A stretch of DNA of 34,963 nt from Burkholderiaceae bacterium (GTDB lineage: Bacteria; Pseudomonadota; Gammaproteobacteria; Burkholderiales; Burkholderiaceae_E). The position numbers and the translations under genes are program-made. The notes beneath the pieces are model-generated. The model saw nothing but the letters and a program-made list of their open reading frames with translations, searched no databases and was not told the DNA's origin. Positions 25,544 through 33,790 of this stretch are shown here, piece after piece (positions within the stretch are counted from its first letter, which is position 1; the number at the start of each line of letters is the position of its first letter). The stretch spans positions 1-34,963 of the forward strand of contig JAHBZV010000031.1 in assembly GCA_019635275.1 (NCBI GenBank). The letters are read 5' to 3'.

Positions 25544-27841
25544 ATGTCGCGTCACGCCGCCGCCGAACCGCTGCCCGTCGCGGACACCCCGCCACGCTTC
25601 GACTGGCGCGAATGGCTCGCCTTCGCCGGCTGCGTGGTCGGCACCGCGCTGTTCGTGTCGGTCGTGCTCGGCGCATTGGTGCTGATCATCAGCACTCATG
25701 CGATCGCCCAACCCGCGGCGGCGCCCGCCGCGGCCGCCTCCGCCGCTGCCTCCGCCTCCGCCGCGCCCGCCGACGCCGCGATCGAGCGGCTGCCCGACGT
25801 CGCGTCGCCGGGCAGCGCCGATCGCGCGACGCTGCTGTTCAGGACCACGCAGGGCCTGAAGGCCGCGCCGCTCGTCACGACCGACGTGCGGGTCGAGGTC
25901 ACCGGGCCGGTGGTGCGCACGACGGTCACGCAGGCCTTCGACAATCCGGGCCGCGGCTGGCTCGAGGGCATCTATGCGTTCCCGCTGCCCGACGACAGCG
26001 CGGTCGACCGGCTGCAGATGCGCATCGGCGAGCGGCTCGTCGAGGGCCGCATCCGCGAGCGCGCCGCTGCCCGCGCCGAGTACCGCGATGCGGCGGCGGC
26101 CGGCAAGCGCGCGTCGATCGTCGAGCAGCAGCGGCCGAACCTGTTCACCGCGCGAGTCGCGAACATCGCACCCGGCGCGCGCATCGCGATCCGCATCGAG
26201 TACCAGCAGGCGCTCGCGATGAAGGACGGCGCCTGGCGCCTGAGGCTGCCGACGGTGGTCGCGCCGCGCTACGACCCGGGCCGCGAGATCGTCGGCCCCG
26301 GGCCGCTACCCGTGCTGCTGCCCGCCACGGCCGGCGCCGTCTCGCCCGTCGTGGCGACGGGCGGCGACCAGGACGCCCATCGCGTCCCCAACGCGCTGTC
26401 GGTGAGCGTGCGCCTGGACGCCGGCGTGCCGGTGACGACGCCGCGCTCGTCGACGCACGCGATCCGCGTCGAGCAAGCCGCACCGAACCTGTACCGGATC
26501 GCGCTCGATGCCGCGGCGATCGCCGATCGGGACTTCGAGCTGCAGTGGTCGCCGTTGCCCGGCGAGCATCCGGCCGGCGCGTTCAGGGTCGAGCGGCACG
26601 AAGACCTGCACTACGGCCAGCTGATCCTCGCGCCGCCGGGCGGCGCCGGCGCCGACGTGCCCCGCATCGCGCGCGAGACCACGTTCGTGATCGACACCTC
26701 GGGGTCGATGGCCGGCACGTCGTTCGCGCAGGCGCTGCGCGCGCTGCGATACGGTATCGCGCAACTCAGGCCCGGCGACGCCTTCAACATCATCCGCTTC
26801 AGTAGCGGCCACGACAGCCTGTACGCGGCGCCGCGGCCGTTCGACGAAGCGAGGCGCCGCGAGGCGCTCGCGTGGATCGACCGGCTGCGCGCGGAAGGCG
26901 GCACCGAGATGCGCGGCGCGATCGAGCAGGCGCTCTCGGCACCCGCGACGCCCGGACGGGTCGGGCAGGTCGTGTTCATGACCGACGGGGCCGTCGGCTA
27001 CGAAGCCGAGATGCTCGCGCTGATCGAGCGCCGCCTCGGCTCGCGGCGCTTCTTCACGATCGGCATCGGCTCGGCCCCGAATGGCTGGTTCATGCGCAAG
27101 GCCGCGGCCGCCGGACGCGGCAGCTACACCTACGTCAACCGCGTCGAGGACGTCGAAGCCAGGATGGCCGAACTCTACGCCAGGCTGGCCAGGCCGATGC
27201 TCACCGGCCTGCAGCTGCGCTTCGACGGTGCGCAGCCGATCGACCCGGTGTCGCTGCCCGGGGAACTCTACGCCGGCGAGCCGATCGTCGTGCGTGCGCG
27301 CTTCGCCGGCATGCCGGGCGCCGCGGTGGTCTCGGGCAACGTCGGGGCGATTCGCTGGGAGAGCCGCGTCGAGGCCGCGCGCGCCGAAGGCAGCGGCCTG
27401 CACGCCGCGTGGGCGCGCCAGCGCATCGAGGAACTGGGCGACGAGATCGCGCGCGCCGGCGGCGACCGGACCGAGCTCGACGCGCTGCGCGCGCGCGTGC
27501 GCGACCTCGGGCTCGCCCACCACCTCGTCACCGCGTACACCAGCCTCGTCGCCGTCGACGTGACGCCGGTGCGCCCGGCCGACGCGCCGGTGCAGCCTGC
27601 GGCGGTGCCGACCCGGCTTCCCGCGGGATGGGAGCTCGACGCGGTCTTCGGCCAGGGCGAGCTCGCGCAGGGCGCGACGCCGGCCGCGCTTCACGTCGCC
27701 GCCGGCCTGCTGCTGCTCGCGCTGGCTTCGCTGCCGTGGTTGAGGTCGCGGCTGGCCGCCTCGCCGGCCCGCGCGGCGGCCCGCGGGCGGGCGCACGCGC
27801 GTGCGTCGGCGGCCTTCGCGCGCAACGGGGCCCGGCCATGA
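25544..27841 (+). CDS. VIT/vWA-domain surface protein, sortase substrate of a Gram-negative system
   Basis: The product is 765 aa. A membrane-spanning signal lies at about 24-54 and an Ala-rich linker follows. Next is a VIT (vault/inter-alpha-trypsin) domain from about 85 to 215 (TTDVRVEVTGPVVRTTVTQAF, FPLPDDSAVDRLQM). A vWA domain follows with MIDAS Asp384-x-Ser386-x-Ser388 and the later MTDGAVG motif. The C-terminus has the tripartite sorting layout: LAQGATP (707-713), a hydrophobic helix (about 717-733) and an Arg-rich tail of about 32 residues. Members of this proteobacterial family are normally the only substrate of the neighbouring sortase. AGGAG lies nine bases before the ATG; the open frame running upstream to 24047 is antisense to pdsS/pdsR. 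The stop overlaps the sortase start (ATGA). Adhesion or surface display is likely but unproven. Confidence 0.9.
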   Translation: MSRHAAAEPLPVADTPPRFDWREWLAFAGCVVGTALFVSVVLGALVLIISTHAIAQPAAAPAAAASAAASASAAPADAAIERLPDVASPGSADRATLLFRTTQGLKAAPLVTTDVRVEVTGPVVRTTVTQAFDNPGRGWLEGIYAFPLPDDSAVDRLQMRIGERLVEGRIRERAAARAEYRDAAAAGKRASIVEQQRPNLFTARVANIAPGARIAIRIEYQQALAMKDGAWRLRLPTVVAPRYDPGREIVGPGPLPVLLPATAGAVSPVVATGGDQDAHRVPNALSVSVRLDAGVPVTTPRSSTHAIRVEQAAPNLYRIALDAAAIADRDFELQWSPLPGEHPAGAFRVERHEDLHYGQLILAPPGGAGADVPRIARETTFVIDTSGSMAGTSFAQALRALRYGIAQLRPGDAFNIIRFSSGHDSLYAAPRPFDEARRREALAWIDRLRAEGGTEMRGAIEQALSAPATPGRVGQVVFMTDGAVGYEAEMLALIERRLGSRRFFTIGIGSAPNGWFMRKAAAAGRGSYTYVNRVEDVEARMAELYARLARPMLTGLQLRFDGAQPIDPVSLPGELYAGEPIVVRARFAGMPGAAVVSGNVGAIRWESRVEAARAEGSGLHAAWARQRIEELGDEIARAGGDRTELDALRARVRDLGLAHHLVTAYTSLVAVDVTPVRPADAPVQPAAVPTRLPAGWELDAVFGQGELAQGATPAALHVAAGLLLLALASLPWLRSRLAASPARAAARGRAHARASAAFARNGARP

Positions 27842-28491
27842 TCCAGTCGACGCGCCTGTGGCTGCTCGACCGCAGCATCGACCTGCGGCACGCGTGGCTG
27901 GCGGTCCGCCGACGGCTCGGCGCGCCCCGGCTCCTGGTGGCCGCGCTGGTCGCTGCCGGCCTGTGGCAGGTCGGCACCGGGCTGACCCTGTACGCGAAGG
28001 CCTGGCTTGCGCAGGTGCTGATCGAGCAGGCCTGGCAGCACAACCGCGAACAGGGGCGCGCATCCGCGCGCCCCTGGGCGTGGGCCGACACGACCGCCGT
28101 CGCGCGGATCACGTTCGTCGAGCAGGCGCGTTCGATGGTCGTGCTCGAGGGCGACGCCGGACGGGTGCTGGCCTTCGGACCGGGGCATCGCAACGGCACC
28201 GCGCTGCCCGGCGGCGCAGGCAACAGCGTAGTCAGCGGCCATCGCGATACCCACTTCCGCATCCTCGAGCGGGTGTCCGCGGGGCAACGCATCGTGGTCG
28301 AACTTCTCGACGGGCGAAGCCGCACCTATCGGGTGAGCGGAGCGCGCGTCGTCGATGCCCGCGACCTCGGCATCGTCGCCGACCGCGGCCGCGACGAGCT
28401 CACGCTGGTGACCTGCTGGCCGTTCGACGCCGTCGCGCCCGGCGGCCCGCTGCGCTACGTCGTGTCGGCGCTCGCCGAGGACCGTCCCTGA
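27838..28491 (+). CDS. Class GN sortase (Gram-negative dedicated sortase)
   Basis: The product is 217 aa. An N-terminal membrane helix (about 30-55, [20 protein letters not shown]) places the catalytic domain in the periplasm. The sortase catalytic residues are all present: His135 in SGHRDTHF, Cys193 in TLVTCWPFD and Arg206 in PLRYVV, in the correct order and spacing. Size and sequence style match the proteobacterial 'class GN' sortases that process a single VIT/vWA protein. The start overlaps the target's stop by 4 bp, so the two are translationally coupled. How the enzyme finds an acceptor in a Gram-negative envelope is unknown. The last 37 bp overlap the converging SEC-C gene. Confidence 0.92.
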   Translation: MIQSTRLWLLDRSIDLRHAWLAVRRRLGAPRLLVAALVAAGLWQVGTGLTLYAKAWLAQVLIEQAWQHNREQGRASARPWAWADTTAVARITFVEQARSMVVLEGDAGRVLAFGPGHRNGTALPGGAGNSVVSGHRDTHFRILERVSAGQRIVVELLDGRSRTYRVSGARVVDARDLGIVADRGRDELTLVTCWPFDAVAPGGPLRYVVSALAEDRP

Positions 28492-29216
28492 GGCGACGCG
28501 CCGCAGCAAGCCTTGAACTTGCGGCCACTGCCGCACGGGCAAGGCTCGTTGCGACCGACCTTGGGCTGCTCGCGGCGCACCGTCTCGACCCGCATCGCCC
28601 GAGGCGTCGTGCCCGCCTGTCGATACGGCCGGAAGAACTCGTGGATGTCGCCGACGTCGGCGATCATCCGGTCGATCAGCGCCTCGCGTTCGCGCCGCGA
28701 CGGTGCACGAGCGCCCGACTCGTCGTCGAGCGTCGCGGCCAGCGCTTCGGCCGCGTCGAGCGCGTCGCCGAACTCCTTCTCTTCGAGCATCGCGTCCCAG
28801 CTGTCCGGCGCGCTCTCGACCGCGCGCAGGAACCCCACCGCCCATGCGCTGCCGTCGGGCGCGCCCCGGTCGTCGTAGGCCAGCACCGGCGCGAACGACC
28901 CCGCGTCGAGGGAGGCCGCAACCGCCTGCGCGTGCCGCCGCACCAGGGTGGCCAGCTCGGCCGACGGCTCGGCCCGTGCCGCCTTGCCGCGCCGCGCCCC
29001 GCCATCGCCGTCCTCGAGGCCGAAGACCACGGGCAGGAAATCGTCCGCGGTCACCGGCTCGGGCGCGCACGCGAGCGCCGCGAGGAAGCCGTCGAGTTCC
29101 TCGACGATCATCGCGTCGTCGTTGCCGAGCTCGGCCAGCAGCTGGTCGAGACGGTCGAAGTCGGCGTCGGCCAGCGCGGCGCGCCCGGCCTCGGAAGCGG
29201 GGGGGTCGGTGATCAT
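28455..29216 (-). CDS. YecA/YgfB (UPF0149) family protein with C-terminal SEC-C motif
   Basis: The product is 253 aa. The YecA/YgfB-like all-helical domain occupies most of the protein, with the family phrase [13 protein letters not shown] at about 36-48. It ends in a zinc-binding SEC-C motif [14 protein letters not shown] (226-239; Cys226, 228, 237, 238), as in the SecA tail. YecA proteins of E. coli bind SecA and ribosomes through this motif, so a role around protein targeting is possible. No ribosome-binding site precedes the ATG; TAACAT stands six bases before it. The 3' end overlaps the sortase gene by 37 bp on the opposite strand. It follows yaeQ by 26 bp, so the two may be cotranscribed. 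Confidence 0.88.
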   Translation of the reverse strand: MITDPPASEAGRAALADADFDRLDQLLAELGNDDAMIVEELDGFLAALACAPEPVTADDFLPVVFGLEDGDGGARRGKAARAEPSAELATLVRRHAQAVAASLDAGSFAPVLAYDDRGAPDGSAWAVGFLRAVESAPDSWDAMLEEKEFGDALDAAEALAATLDDESGARAPSRREREALIDRMIADVGDIHEFFRPYRQAGTTPRAMRVETVRREQPKVGRNEPCPCGSGRKFKACCGASPQGRSSASADTT

Positions 29217-29242
29217 GGCGCGATGTTACGCGCTCGCCGCGC

Positions 29243-29788
29243 TCAGGCGCGCGCCCGCAACGCCACCGGCTCGAAGGCGACCTGGCCTTCGTCGGAGCCG
29301 AACAGCACCTGGCCGTCCTGGATCGAGCAGTGCACGCGCATCGCGCGCCGCGCCAGCGCGCCGAGCGCGGCGCCCGCCTCGGCCGGCACTTCGATCACGT
29401 CGAGGTTGTCGCACCGCGCGAGCACCGGCGCGACCTGGCGCCACCAGGCCTCGGCCTTCGCACCGCCGTAGGTCACCACGAGCACCTCGCGCGCACGCCC
29501 GCAGGCGCGACGCACTCGCCGCTCGTCGGGCCAGCCGACGTCGATCCAGGTGTCGATCGCGCCGGTCAGGTCGCTTCGCAGAAGGTCGGGGTCGTCCTCG
29601 GTGGACAGTCCGCGGCCGAACGCGAGCGACGCGTCGGCGCGAAGCGCGAAGGCGAGGATGCGGATCATCATCCGCTCCTCGGTTTCGGACGGGTGCTTCG
29701 CGATCGTCAGCGAGTGGTCGGCGTAGTAGCCGCGGTCCATGTCGGCGACCGACAGCTCGGCCTTGTAGATCGTTGCCCTGAGTGCCAT
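29243..29788 (-). CDS. yaeQ: YaeQ family protein
   Basis: The product is 181 aa, the full YaeQ length. Hallmarks are MALRATIYKAELSVADMDRGYY at the N-terminus, the ERMMIRILAFAL block and GWPDERRVRRACGRA. YaeQ has a fold related to PD-(D/E)XK nucleases and was linked to suppression of RfaH loss in E. coli; its function is not settled. It is cytoplasmic. I chose the ATG at 29788 because homology begins there; the frame stays open to 29911 through intergenic sequence. TACAGT stands five bases upstream and no ribosome-binding site is visible, so a leaderless message is possible. Confidence 0.92.
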   Translation of the reverse strand: MALRATIYKAELSVADMDRGYYADHSLTIAKHPSETEERMMIRILAFALRADASLAFGRGLSTEDDPDLLRSDLTGAIDTWIDVGWPDERRVRRACGRAREVLVVTYGGAKAEAWWRQVAPVLARCDNLDVIEVPAEAGAALGALARRAMRVHCSIQDGQVLFGSDEGQVAFEPVALRARA

Positions 29789-29810
29789 GCGGCACTGTAC
29801 CGGAACGCGG

Positions 29811-29832
29811 GCGGGGCCCCTCGGGGCCCCGC
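29811..29832 (-). terminator. Hairpin after the CpxP/Spy-like gene
   Basis: GCGGGGCCC-CTCG-GGGCCCCGC is a perfect 9-bp stem with a 4-nt loop, between the chaperone-gene stop (29853) and yaeQ. A weaker hairpin (29833-29854) overlaps the stop. There is no T-tract. Confidence 0.6.
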
Positions 29833-29852
29833 GACCGCCGGCGGCCGCGCGG

Positions 29853-30428
29853 TCAGCTGCGCCCGGCGCCCGGGCCGCCGTCGATCCCCGGGCCGCCGCG
29901 GCGACCTTCACCGCCCGGTCCGAAGTGGCGCCATCCGCCCGGGCCGCGCTGCTCCCAGCGAGCCTGGCGCTCGATCACTTTCGCCTGCTGCTCGGGCGTC
30001 AGCGTCCGGAAGATCTCGTTCATTCCGCGCGCCCGCAGTTGCGCGATCGTGCTCATCGCCTGCGCGCTTCGATCGGTCAGTGCCTTCACCTTCGCCTCGT
30101 CGTAGTCGTTCGACAGCGCGAGCTTCGCCAGCTCGCCGCGCGTCGCGCGAAGGATCTTCCCCTGCTCGCGCATCGCCGGAGCGTTCGCGTGCATGACCGC
30201 GAACACCTTGTCGCGCTGCGCTTCGGTGAGGTCGAGGCCGCGCAGGAACGCGCCGCCCATCATCGCCTGCTCGCCGGGGCCGCCGTGGCGCGCGTGAACG
30301 TGATGGAACCCGCCTGCGCGCATGCCCGGGCCGTCGCCGGCCGGCGCGCCCTGCGCCGAAACGAGGAACGGAACGGCGAGCGCGACCCCCGCCGCGGCGG
30401 CGATGGCTGCGATACGTGCTTTCTTCAT
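29853..30428 (-). CDS. CpxP/Spy-like periplasmic chaperone (LTxxQ family)
   Basis: The product is 191 aa. A signal peptide ends at VSA (residues 23-25). The mature chain is helical with two LTxxQ motifs (LTEAQ 67-71, LTPEQ 143-147) 76 residues apart, as in Spy and CpxP. A His/Gly-rich N-terminal tail (HHVHARHGG) could bind metal, and the C-terminus is Gly/Arg-rich. Spy is an ATP-independent chaperone and CpxP an inhibitor of the CpxA sensor; sequence alone does not decide between them. It is divergent from cpxRA, the arrangement of E. coli cpxP, and a perfect CpxR box lies in the gap. AAGGAG six bases before the ATG at 30428 fixes the start. Confidence 0.9.
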   Translation of the reverse strand: MKKARIAAIAAAAGVALAVPFLVSAQGAPAGDGPGMRAGGFHHVHARHGGPGEQAMMGGAFLRGLDLTEAQRDKVFAVMHANAPAMREQGKILRATRGELAKLALSNDYDEAKVKALTDRSAQAMSTIAQLRARGMNEIFRTLTPEQQAKVIERQARWEQRGPGGWRHFGPGGEGRRGGPGIDGGPGAGRS

Positions 30429-30561
30429 CGTGAACTCCTTCGTTGGGCCCAGGGCCCGCGTGATCGTCGAATCGACCGGGCGGCTGCCCGGCTGGCCGAG
30501 GACTGGACTTCGGCACGCCTGCAGGATGCGCGCGCCGCGCGTTAACCGTCGTTGGGCACGT

Positions 30562-30576
30562 GTAAACATTGGTAAA
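30562..30576 (+). promoter_or_regulatory. CpxR binding box
   Basis: GTAAACATTGGTAAA is an exact GTAAA-N5-GTAAA direct repeat. It lies between the divergent CpxP/Spy-like gene and cpxR, 134 bp before the former and 86 bp before the latter, so it can serve both, including cpxRA autoregulation. Confidence 0.75.
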
Positions 30577-30626
30577 GAAGCGCGCGTTCCTTCGCGTCGG
30601 CGCTGTCGGCACCCGCCCGCCGCCGA

Positions 30627-30632
30627 TATGAT
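30627..30632 (+). promoter_or_regulatory. -10 element of cpxRA
   Basis: TATGAT, one base from consensus and followed by CGG, predicts a start near 30639, 23 nt before the cpxR ATG. The CpxR box would then be centred near -70. The -35 is poor. Confidence 0.5.
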
Positions 30633-30661
30633 CGGTTCGGTGCGCTCCGACCCCACCTGCG

Positions 30662-31348
30662 ATGCCGAAAGTCCTGCTCGTCGATGACGACGTCGAACTG
30701 GCCGACCTGCTGCGCGAGTACCTGCAGCGGGAAGGCTTCGACACCGACGCCGTGCACGACGGCGCCTCCGGCGTGGCGCGCGCGCTCGACGGCGGCTACG
30801 ACATCGTGGTACTCGACGTGATGATGCCGGGGCTCGACGGCGTCGAGGCGCTGCGCCGGATCCGTCTGGCCAGCCGCGTGCCGGTGCTGATGCTCACCGC
30901 CCGGGGCGACGACGTCGATCGCATCGTCGGGCTCGAGCTGGGCGCCGACGATTATGTCCCCAAGCCGTGCACGCCGCGCGAGCTCGCCGCCCGCCTGCGC
31001 GCGATCCTTCGTCGCGCGCGTCCCGCCGACACCGGCGCCGCCGACGAGCCACTGGCCGCGGGGCCGCTATCGCTGTGGCCGGGCAAGCGGCTCGCGCGCT
31101 GGCGCGGCGAGACGCTGTCGCTGACCAGCACCGAGTTCAGCCTGCTCGAAGTGCTCGCGCGCCAGGCGGGGCGGGTCGTCGGCAAGGCCGAACTGTCGGA
31201 GCAGGCCCTCGGCCGGCCGCTGGCGCGCTTCGACCGCAGCATCGACGTGCACGTGAGCAGCCTGCGCCAGAAGCTCGGCCAGCGCGGCGACGGCCGCTCG
31301 TGGATCGAGACCGTGCGCGGGCGCGGCTACCAGTTCCTGCTCGACTGA
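30662..31348 (+). CDS. cpxR: Response regulator CpxR
   Basis: The product is 228 aa. The receiver domain has the acidic cluster Asp8-Asp9-Asp10, phospho-acceptor Asp52 (VLDVMMPG), LTARGDD and a Lys in YVPKPC. The GADDYVPKPCTPRELAARLRAILRR stretch is close to CpxR of enterobacteria. The winged-helix domain ends VRGRGYQFLLD. CpxR activates envelope-stress genes by binding GTAAA repeats, and such a box lies upstream. The ATG has no strong ribosome-binding site (CCACCTGCG). It is followed 14 bp later by the kinase. Identification as CpxR rests on sequence style, the divergent chaperone gene and the box together. Confidence 0.9.
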   Translation: MPKVLLVDDDVELADLLREYLQREGFDTDAVHDGASGVARALDGGYDIVVLDVMMPGLDGVEALRRIRLASRVPVLMLTARGDDVDRIVGLELGADDYVPKPCTPRELAARLRAILRRARPADTGAADEPLAAGPLSLWPGKRLARWRGETLSLTSTEFSLLEVLARQAGRVVGKAELSEQALGRPLARFDRSIDVHVSSLRQKLGQRGDGRSWIETVRGRGYQFLLD

Positions 31349-31362
31349 CCGGAACGGCGACG

Positions 31363-32739
31363 ATGGGCCGGTTGTTCTGGAAGTTCTTCCTCGCGTTCTG
31401 GCTCGCGCTGCTGCTGGCAGGCGCGGCGGTGGGCTCGCTCGTCTGGCTGCACCAGCAGCGCGTGGCCCGCGACGAGCCGGCGCTGGCGGCCGGTCCGCGG
31501 GCGGCGCTCGCCCTGCAGGCGGCCGCCGCCACGCTGCGCCACGGCGGCGTGCCCGCGCTGCGCGCGCTGCTCGGCGACGCGGCCCCGCCGTGGAGCGCGG
31601 CGGTCGTCTATGCGGTCGACCGCGACGGAAAGGACCTCCTCGGCCGCGACGTGCCGGCCGACGCGCTCGAGCGCGCGCGCGGGCTCGCCGCGCGGCCCGT
31701 TGCGCCGCGCGCGGCACGCGCCGTGCGCTACGACGACGCGAGCGGGCTGCTGCTGTTCGTGCCGTTCGCCGCCGACGGAACGATCCGCCCGGCGCCGCGC
31801 CCCGCGCGATTCGGCCGGCCGGCCGAGCCGCTGCCGCCGGTGCTGCTGGGTGCGATCGGCCTGCTCGCCAGCGTCGCGTTCAGCGCGCTGCTCGCCTGGT
31901 CGCTGACGCGCCCGATCCGCCACCTGCGCCGCGCGGTCGCTTCGGTCGCCGAGGGCCGGCTCGACACCCGCGTCGCGCCGCTGATGGGGCGTCGCGCCGA
32001 CGAGATCGCCGACCTGGGCCGGGACTTCGACCAGATGGCGCACCGACTGCAGCAGCTGGTGGCTTCGCAGAGGCGCCTGCTGCACGACGTGTCGCACGAG
32101 TTGCGCTCGCCGTTGGCGCGACTGCAGGCCGCGGTCGGACTGGCGCGCCAGGACCCCGAACGCACCGCGTCGATGCTCGAGCGCATCGAGCGCGAGGCGA
32201 ACCGGCTCGACGGCCTGGTGGGCGAACTGCTCGCGCTCGCCCGGCTCGAGGCCGGCAACGCGCTGCCCCCGCTCGAGCGCGTCGACCTGGTCGAGCTGGT
32301 CGAGGCGATCGTCGACGACGCGCGCTTCGAGGCGCGTGCGAGCGGGCGCGACGTCTCGTTCGCGGGCGCCGACCCGGTGATGGCGACGGCGCGCGCTGAG
32401 CTGCTGCACCGGGCGTTCGAGAACGTGATCCGCAACGCGGTGAAATACACGCGCGAGGGCACCGCGGTCGAGGTGCGCGTCGGCCTGCCGGGCGCGCCGG
32501 TCCGTGACGGCGCTCCCTTCGTGCTGAGCGTGGCCGACCGCGGGCCCGGCGTTCCCGAGCCCGAACTCGAGGCCATCTTCGAGCCCTTCCATCGCGCGCG
32601 CAACGGCGCCGGCGAGCACGGCTTCGGCCTGGGCCTGGCGATCGCGCGCCGCGCGATCGAGGCGCACGGCGGGCGCATCGTCGCGCGCAATCGGGACGGC
32701 GGCGGGCTGGCCGTCGAGATCGAAGTGCCGCGGGGCTGA
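31363..32739 (+). CDS. cpxA: Sensor histidine kinase CpxA
   Basis: The product is 458 aa, the CpxA size. Membrane segments at about 7-28 and 158-183 flank a periplasmic domain of some 130 residues. HAMP is at about 184-237 (TRPIRHLRRAVASVAEGRL), and the dimerisation domain has SHELRSPL (phospho-acceptor His245). The ATPase domain has the N-box VIRNAVKYT, ADRGPGVP and GFGLGLAIARRAIEAHGG. HELRSP, rather than HELRTP, is typical of CpxA. CpxA senses misfolded envelope proteins and is usually inhibited by CpxP. The open frame extends far upstream on paper, but the ATG at 31363, 14 bp after cpxR, begins on the first membrane helix. Confidence 0.9.
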   Translation: MGRLFWKFFLAFWLALLLAGAAVGSLVWLHQQRVARDEPALAAGPRAALALQAAAATLRHGGVPALRALLGDAAPPWSAAVVYAVDRDGKDLLGRDVPADALERARGLAARPVAPRAARAVRYDDASGLLLFVPFAADGTIRPAPRPARFGRPAEPLPPVLLGAIGLLASVAFSALLAWSLTRPIRHLRRAVASVAEGRLDTRVAPLMGRRADEIADLGRDFDQMAHRLQQLVASQRRLLHDVSHELRSPLARLQAAVGLARQDPERTASMLERIEREANRLDGLVGELLALARLEAGNALPPLERVDLVELVEAIVDDARFEARASGRDVSFAGADPVMATARAELLHRAFENVIRNAVKYTREGTAVEVRVGLPGAPVRDGAPFVLSVADRGPGVPEPELEAIFEPFHRARNGAGEHGFGLGLAIARRAIEAHGGRIVARNRDGGGLAVEIEVPRG

Positions 32740-32747
32740 TCGCGCAC

Positions 32748-32753
32748 TATCAT
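32748..32753 (+). promoter_or_regulatory. -10 element before the quinone oxidoreductase gene
   Basis: TATCAT, one base from consensus and followed by CGG, lies 38 bp before the ATG at 32792. No -35 is visible. Confidence 0.4.
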
Positions 32754-32791
32754 CGGCGCATCGATCACCCACGCATCGAGGCGCGCTCGAC

Positions 32792-33781
32792 ATGAAAGCT
32801 GCATTCTACGAACGCAAGGGGGCCGCCCGCGAGGTGCTTCGCGTCGGCGAGCGGCCGCTCCCCACGCCCGGCGCCGGCGAGGTGCGCGTGCGCATCCACG
32901 TCTCGGCGGTCAATCCGTCGGACACCAAGAGCCGCAGCGGACTGCGCGTCAAGGAGATGCCGTTTCCCATCGTGATCCCGCACCAGGACGGCGCGGGAGT
33001 CGTCGACGCCGTGGGCGACGGCGTCGATCCGTCGCGCGTCGGCGAGCGCGTCTGGGTCTACGAGGCCAACCTGGGCCGCCCGTTCGGCACCGCCGCGCAG
33101 TACACGACGGTTCCGGCGCACAAGGCCGTGCCGCTGCCCGATCCGGTCGGCTTCGACGCGGGTGCGTGCCTGGGCATTCCGGCGATGACTGCGCATCGCT
33201 GCGTGTTCGCCGACGGCCCGGTGGCGGACCGGACGGTGCTGGTGCAGGGCGGCGCGGGCGCCGTCGGCTACTACGCAGTGCAGATGGCGAAGCTGGGCGG
33301 CGCCCGCGTGATTGCCACCGTGAGCCGCGACGCGCAGGCCGAGCGCGCGCGCGAGGCGGGCGCCGACGAGGTCGTCAACTATCGCACCGAGGACGTGGTC
33401 GCGCGTGTGCGCGCGCTGTGCGGCGCCCAGGCGCCCCTGGACCGCGTCGTCGAGGTCGCGTTCGGGGCCAACCTGCGCGCCGACATCGACCTGCTGCGCC
33501 CCGGTGCCGTCATCGCCACCTACGCGTCGGACGCCGCCCCCGAGCCGGCCGTGCCGTTCTGGCCCCTGCTGTCGAAGGACCTCACCGTGCGCTTCGTGCT
33601 GGTCTACGCGATGCCGGACGACGCGCACGTGCAGGCGGCGCGCTGGATCGGCGAGGCATTGGCTCGCGGCCAGTTGCGCCACCAGGTCTTCCGGCACTTC
33701 GCGCTCGACGACATCGCAGCGGCGCACGAGGCAACCGAGTCGATGTCGAACGTCGGCAAGGTGCTCGTCGACGTCGACTGA
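32792..33781 (+). CDS. NADPH:quinone oxidoreductase (zeta-crystallin-type MDR)
   Basis: The product is 329 aa, typical of the Qor branch of the medium-chain dehydrogenase/reductase family. The N-terminal GroES-like domain has VNPSDTKSRSG and HQDGAGVVDAVG; the nucleotide-binding domain has the dinucleotide motif GGAGAVG (153-159). The zinc-site cysteine lobe is missing, so a zinc-free quinone or enone reductase is expected: NADPH-dependent reduction of quinones or alpha,beta-unsaturated carbonyls in the cytoplasm. The ribosome-binding site is weak (GAGG, ten bases upstream). The gene follows cpxA by 52 bp but seems to have its own -10. It ends 9 bp from the converging MFS gene. Confidence 0.88.
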   Translation: MKAAFYERKGAAREVLRVGERPLPTPGAGEVRVRIHVSAVNPSDTKSRSGLRVKEMPFPIVIPHQDGAGVVDAVGDGVDPSRVGERVWVYEANLGRPFGTAAQYTTVPAHKAVPLPDPVGFDAGACLGIPAMTAHRCVFADGPVADRTVLVQGGAGAVGYYAVQMAKLGGARVIATVSRDAQAERAREAGADEVVNYRTEDVVARVRALCGAQAPLDRVVEVAFGANLRADIDLLRPGAVIATYASDAAPEPAVPFWPLLSKDLTVRFVLVYAMPDDAHVQAARWIGEALARGQLRHQVFRHFALDDIAAAHEATESMSNVGKVLVDVD

Positions 33782-33790
33782 GGCGCGCGA

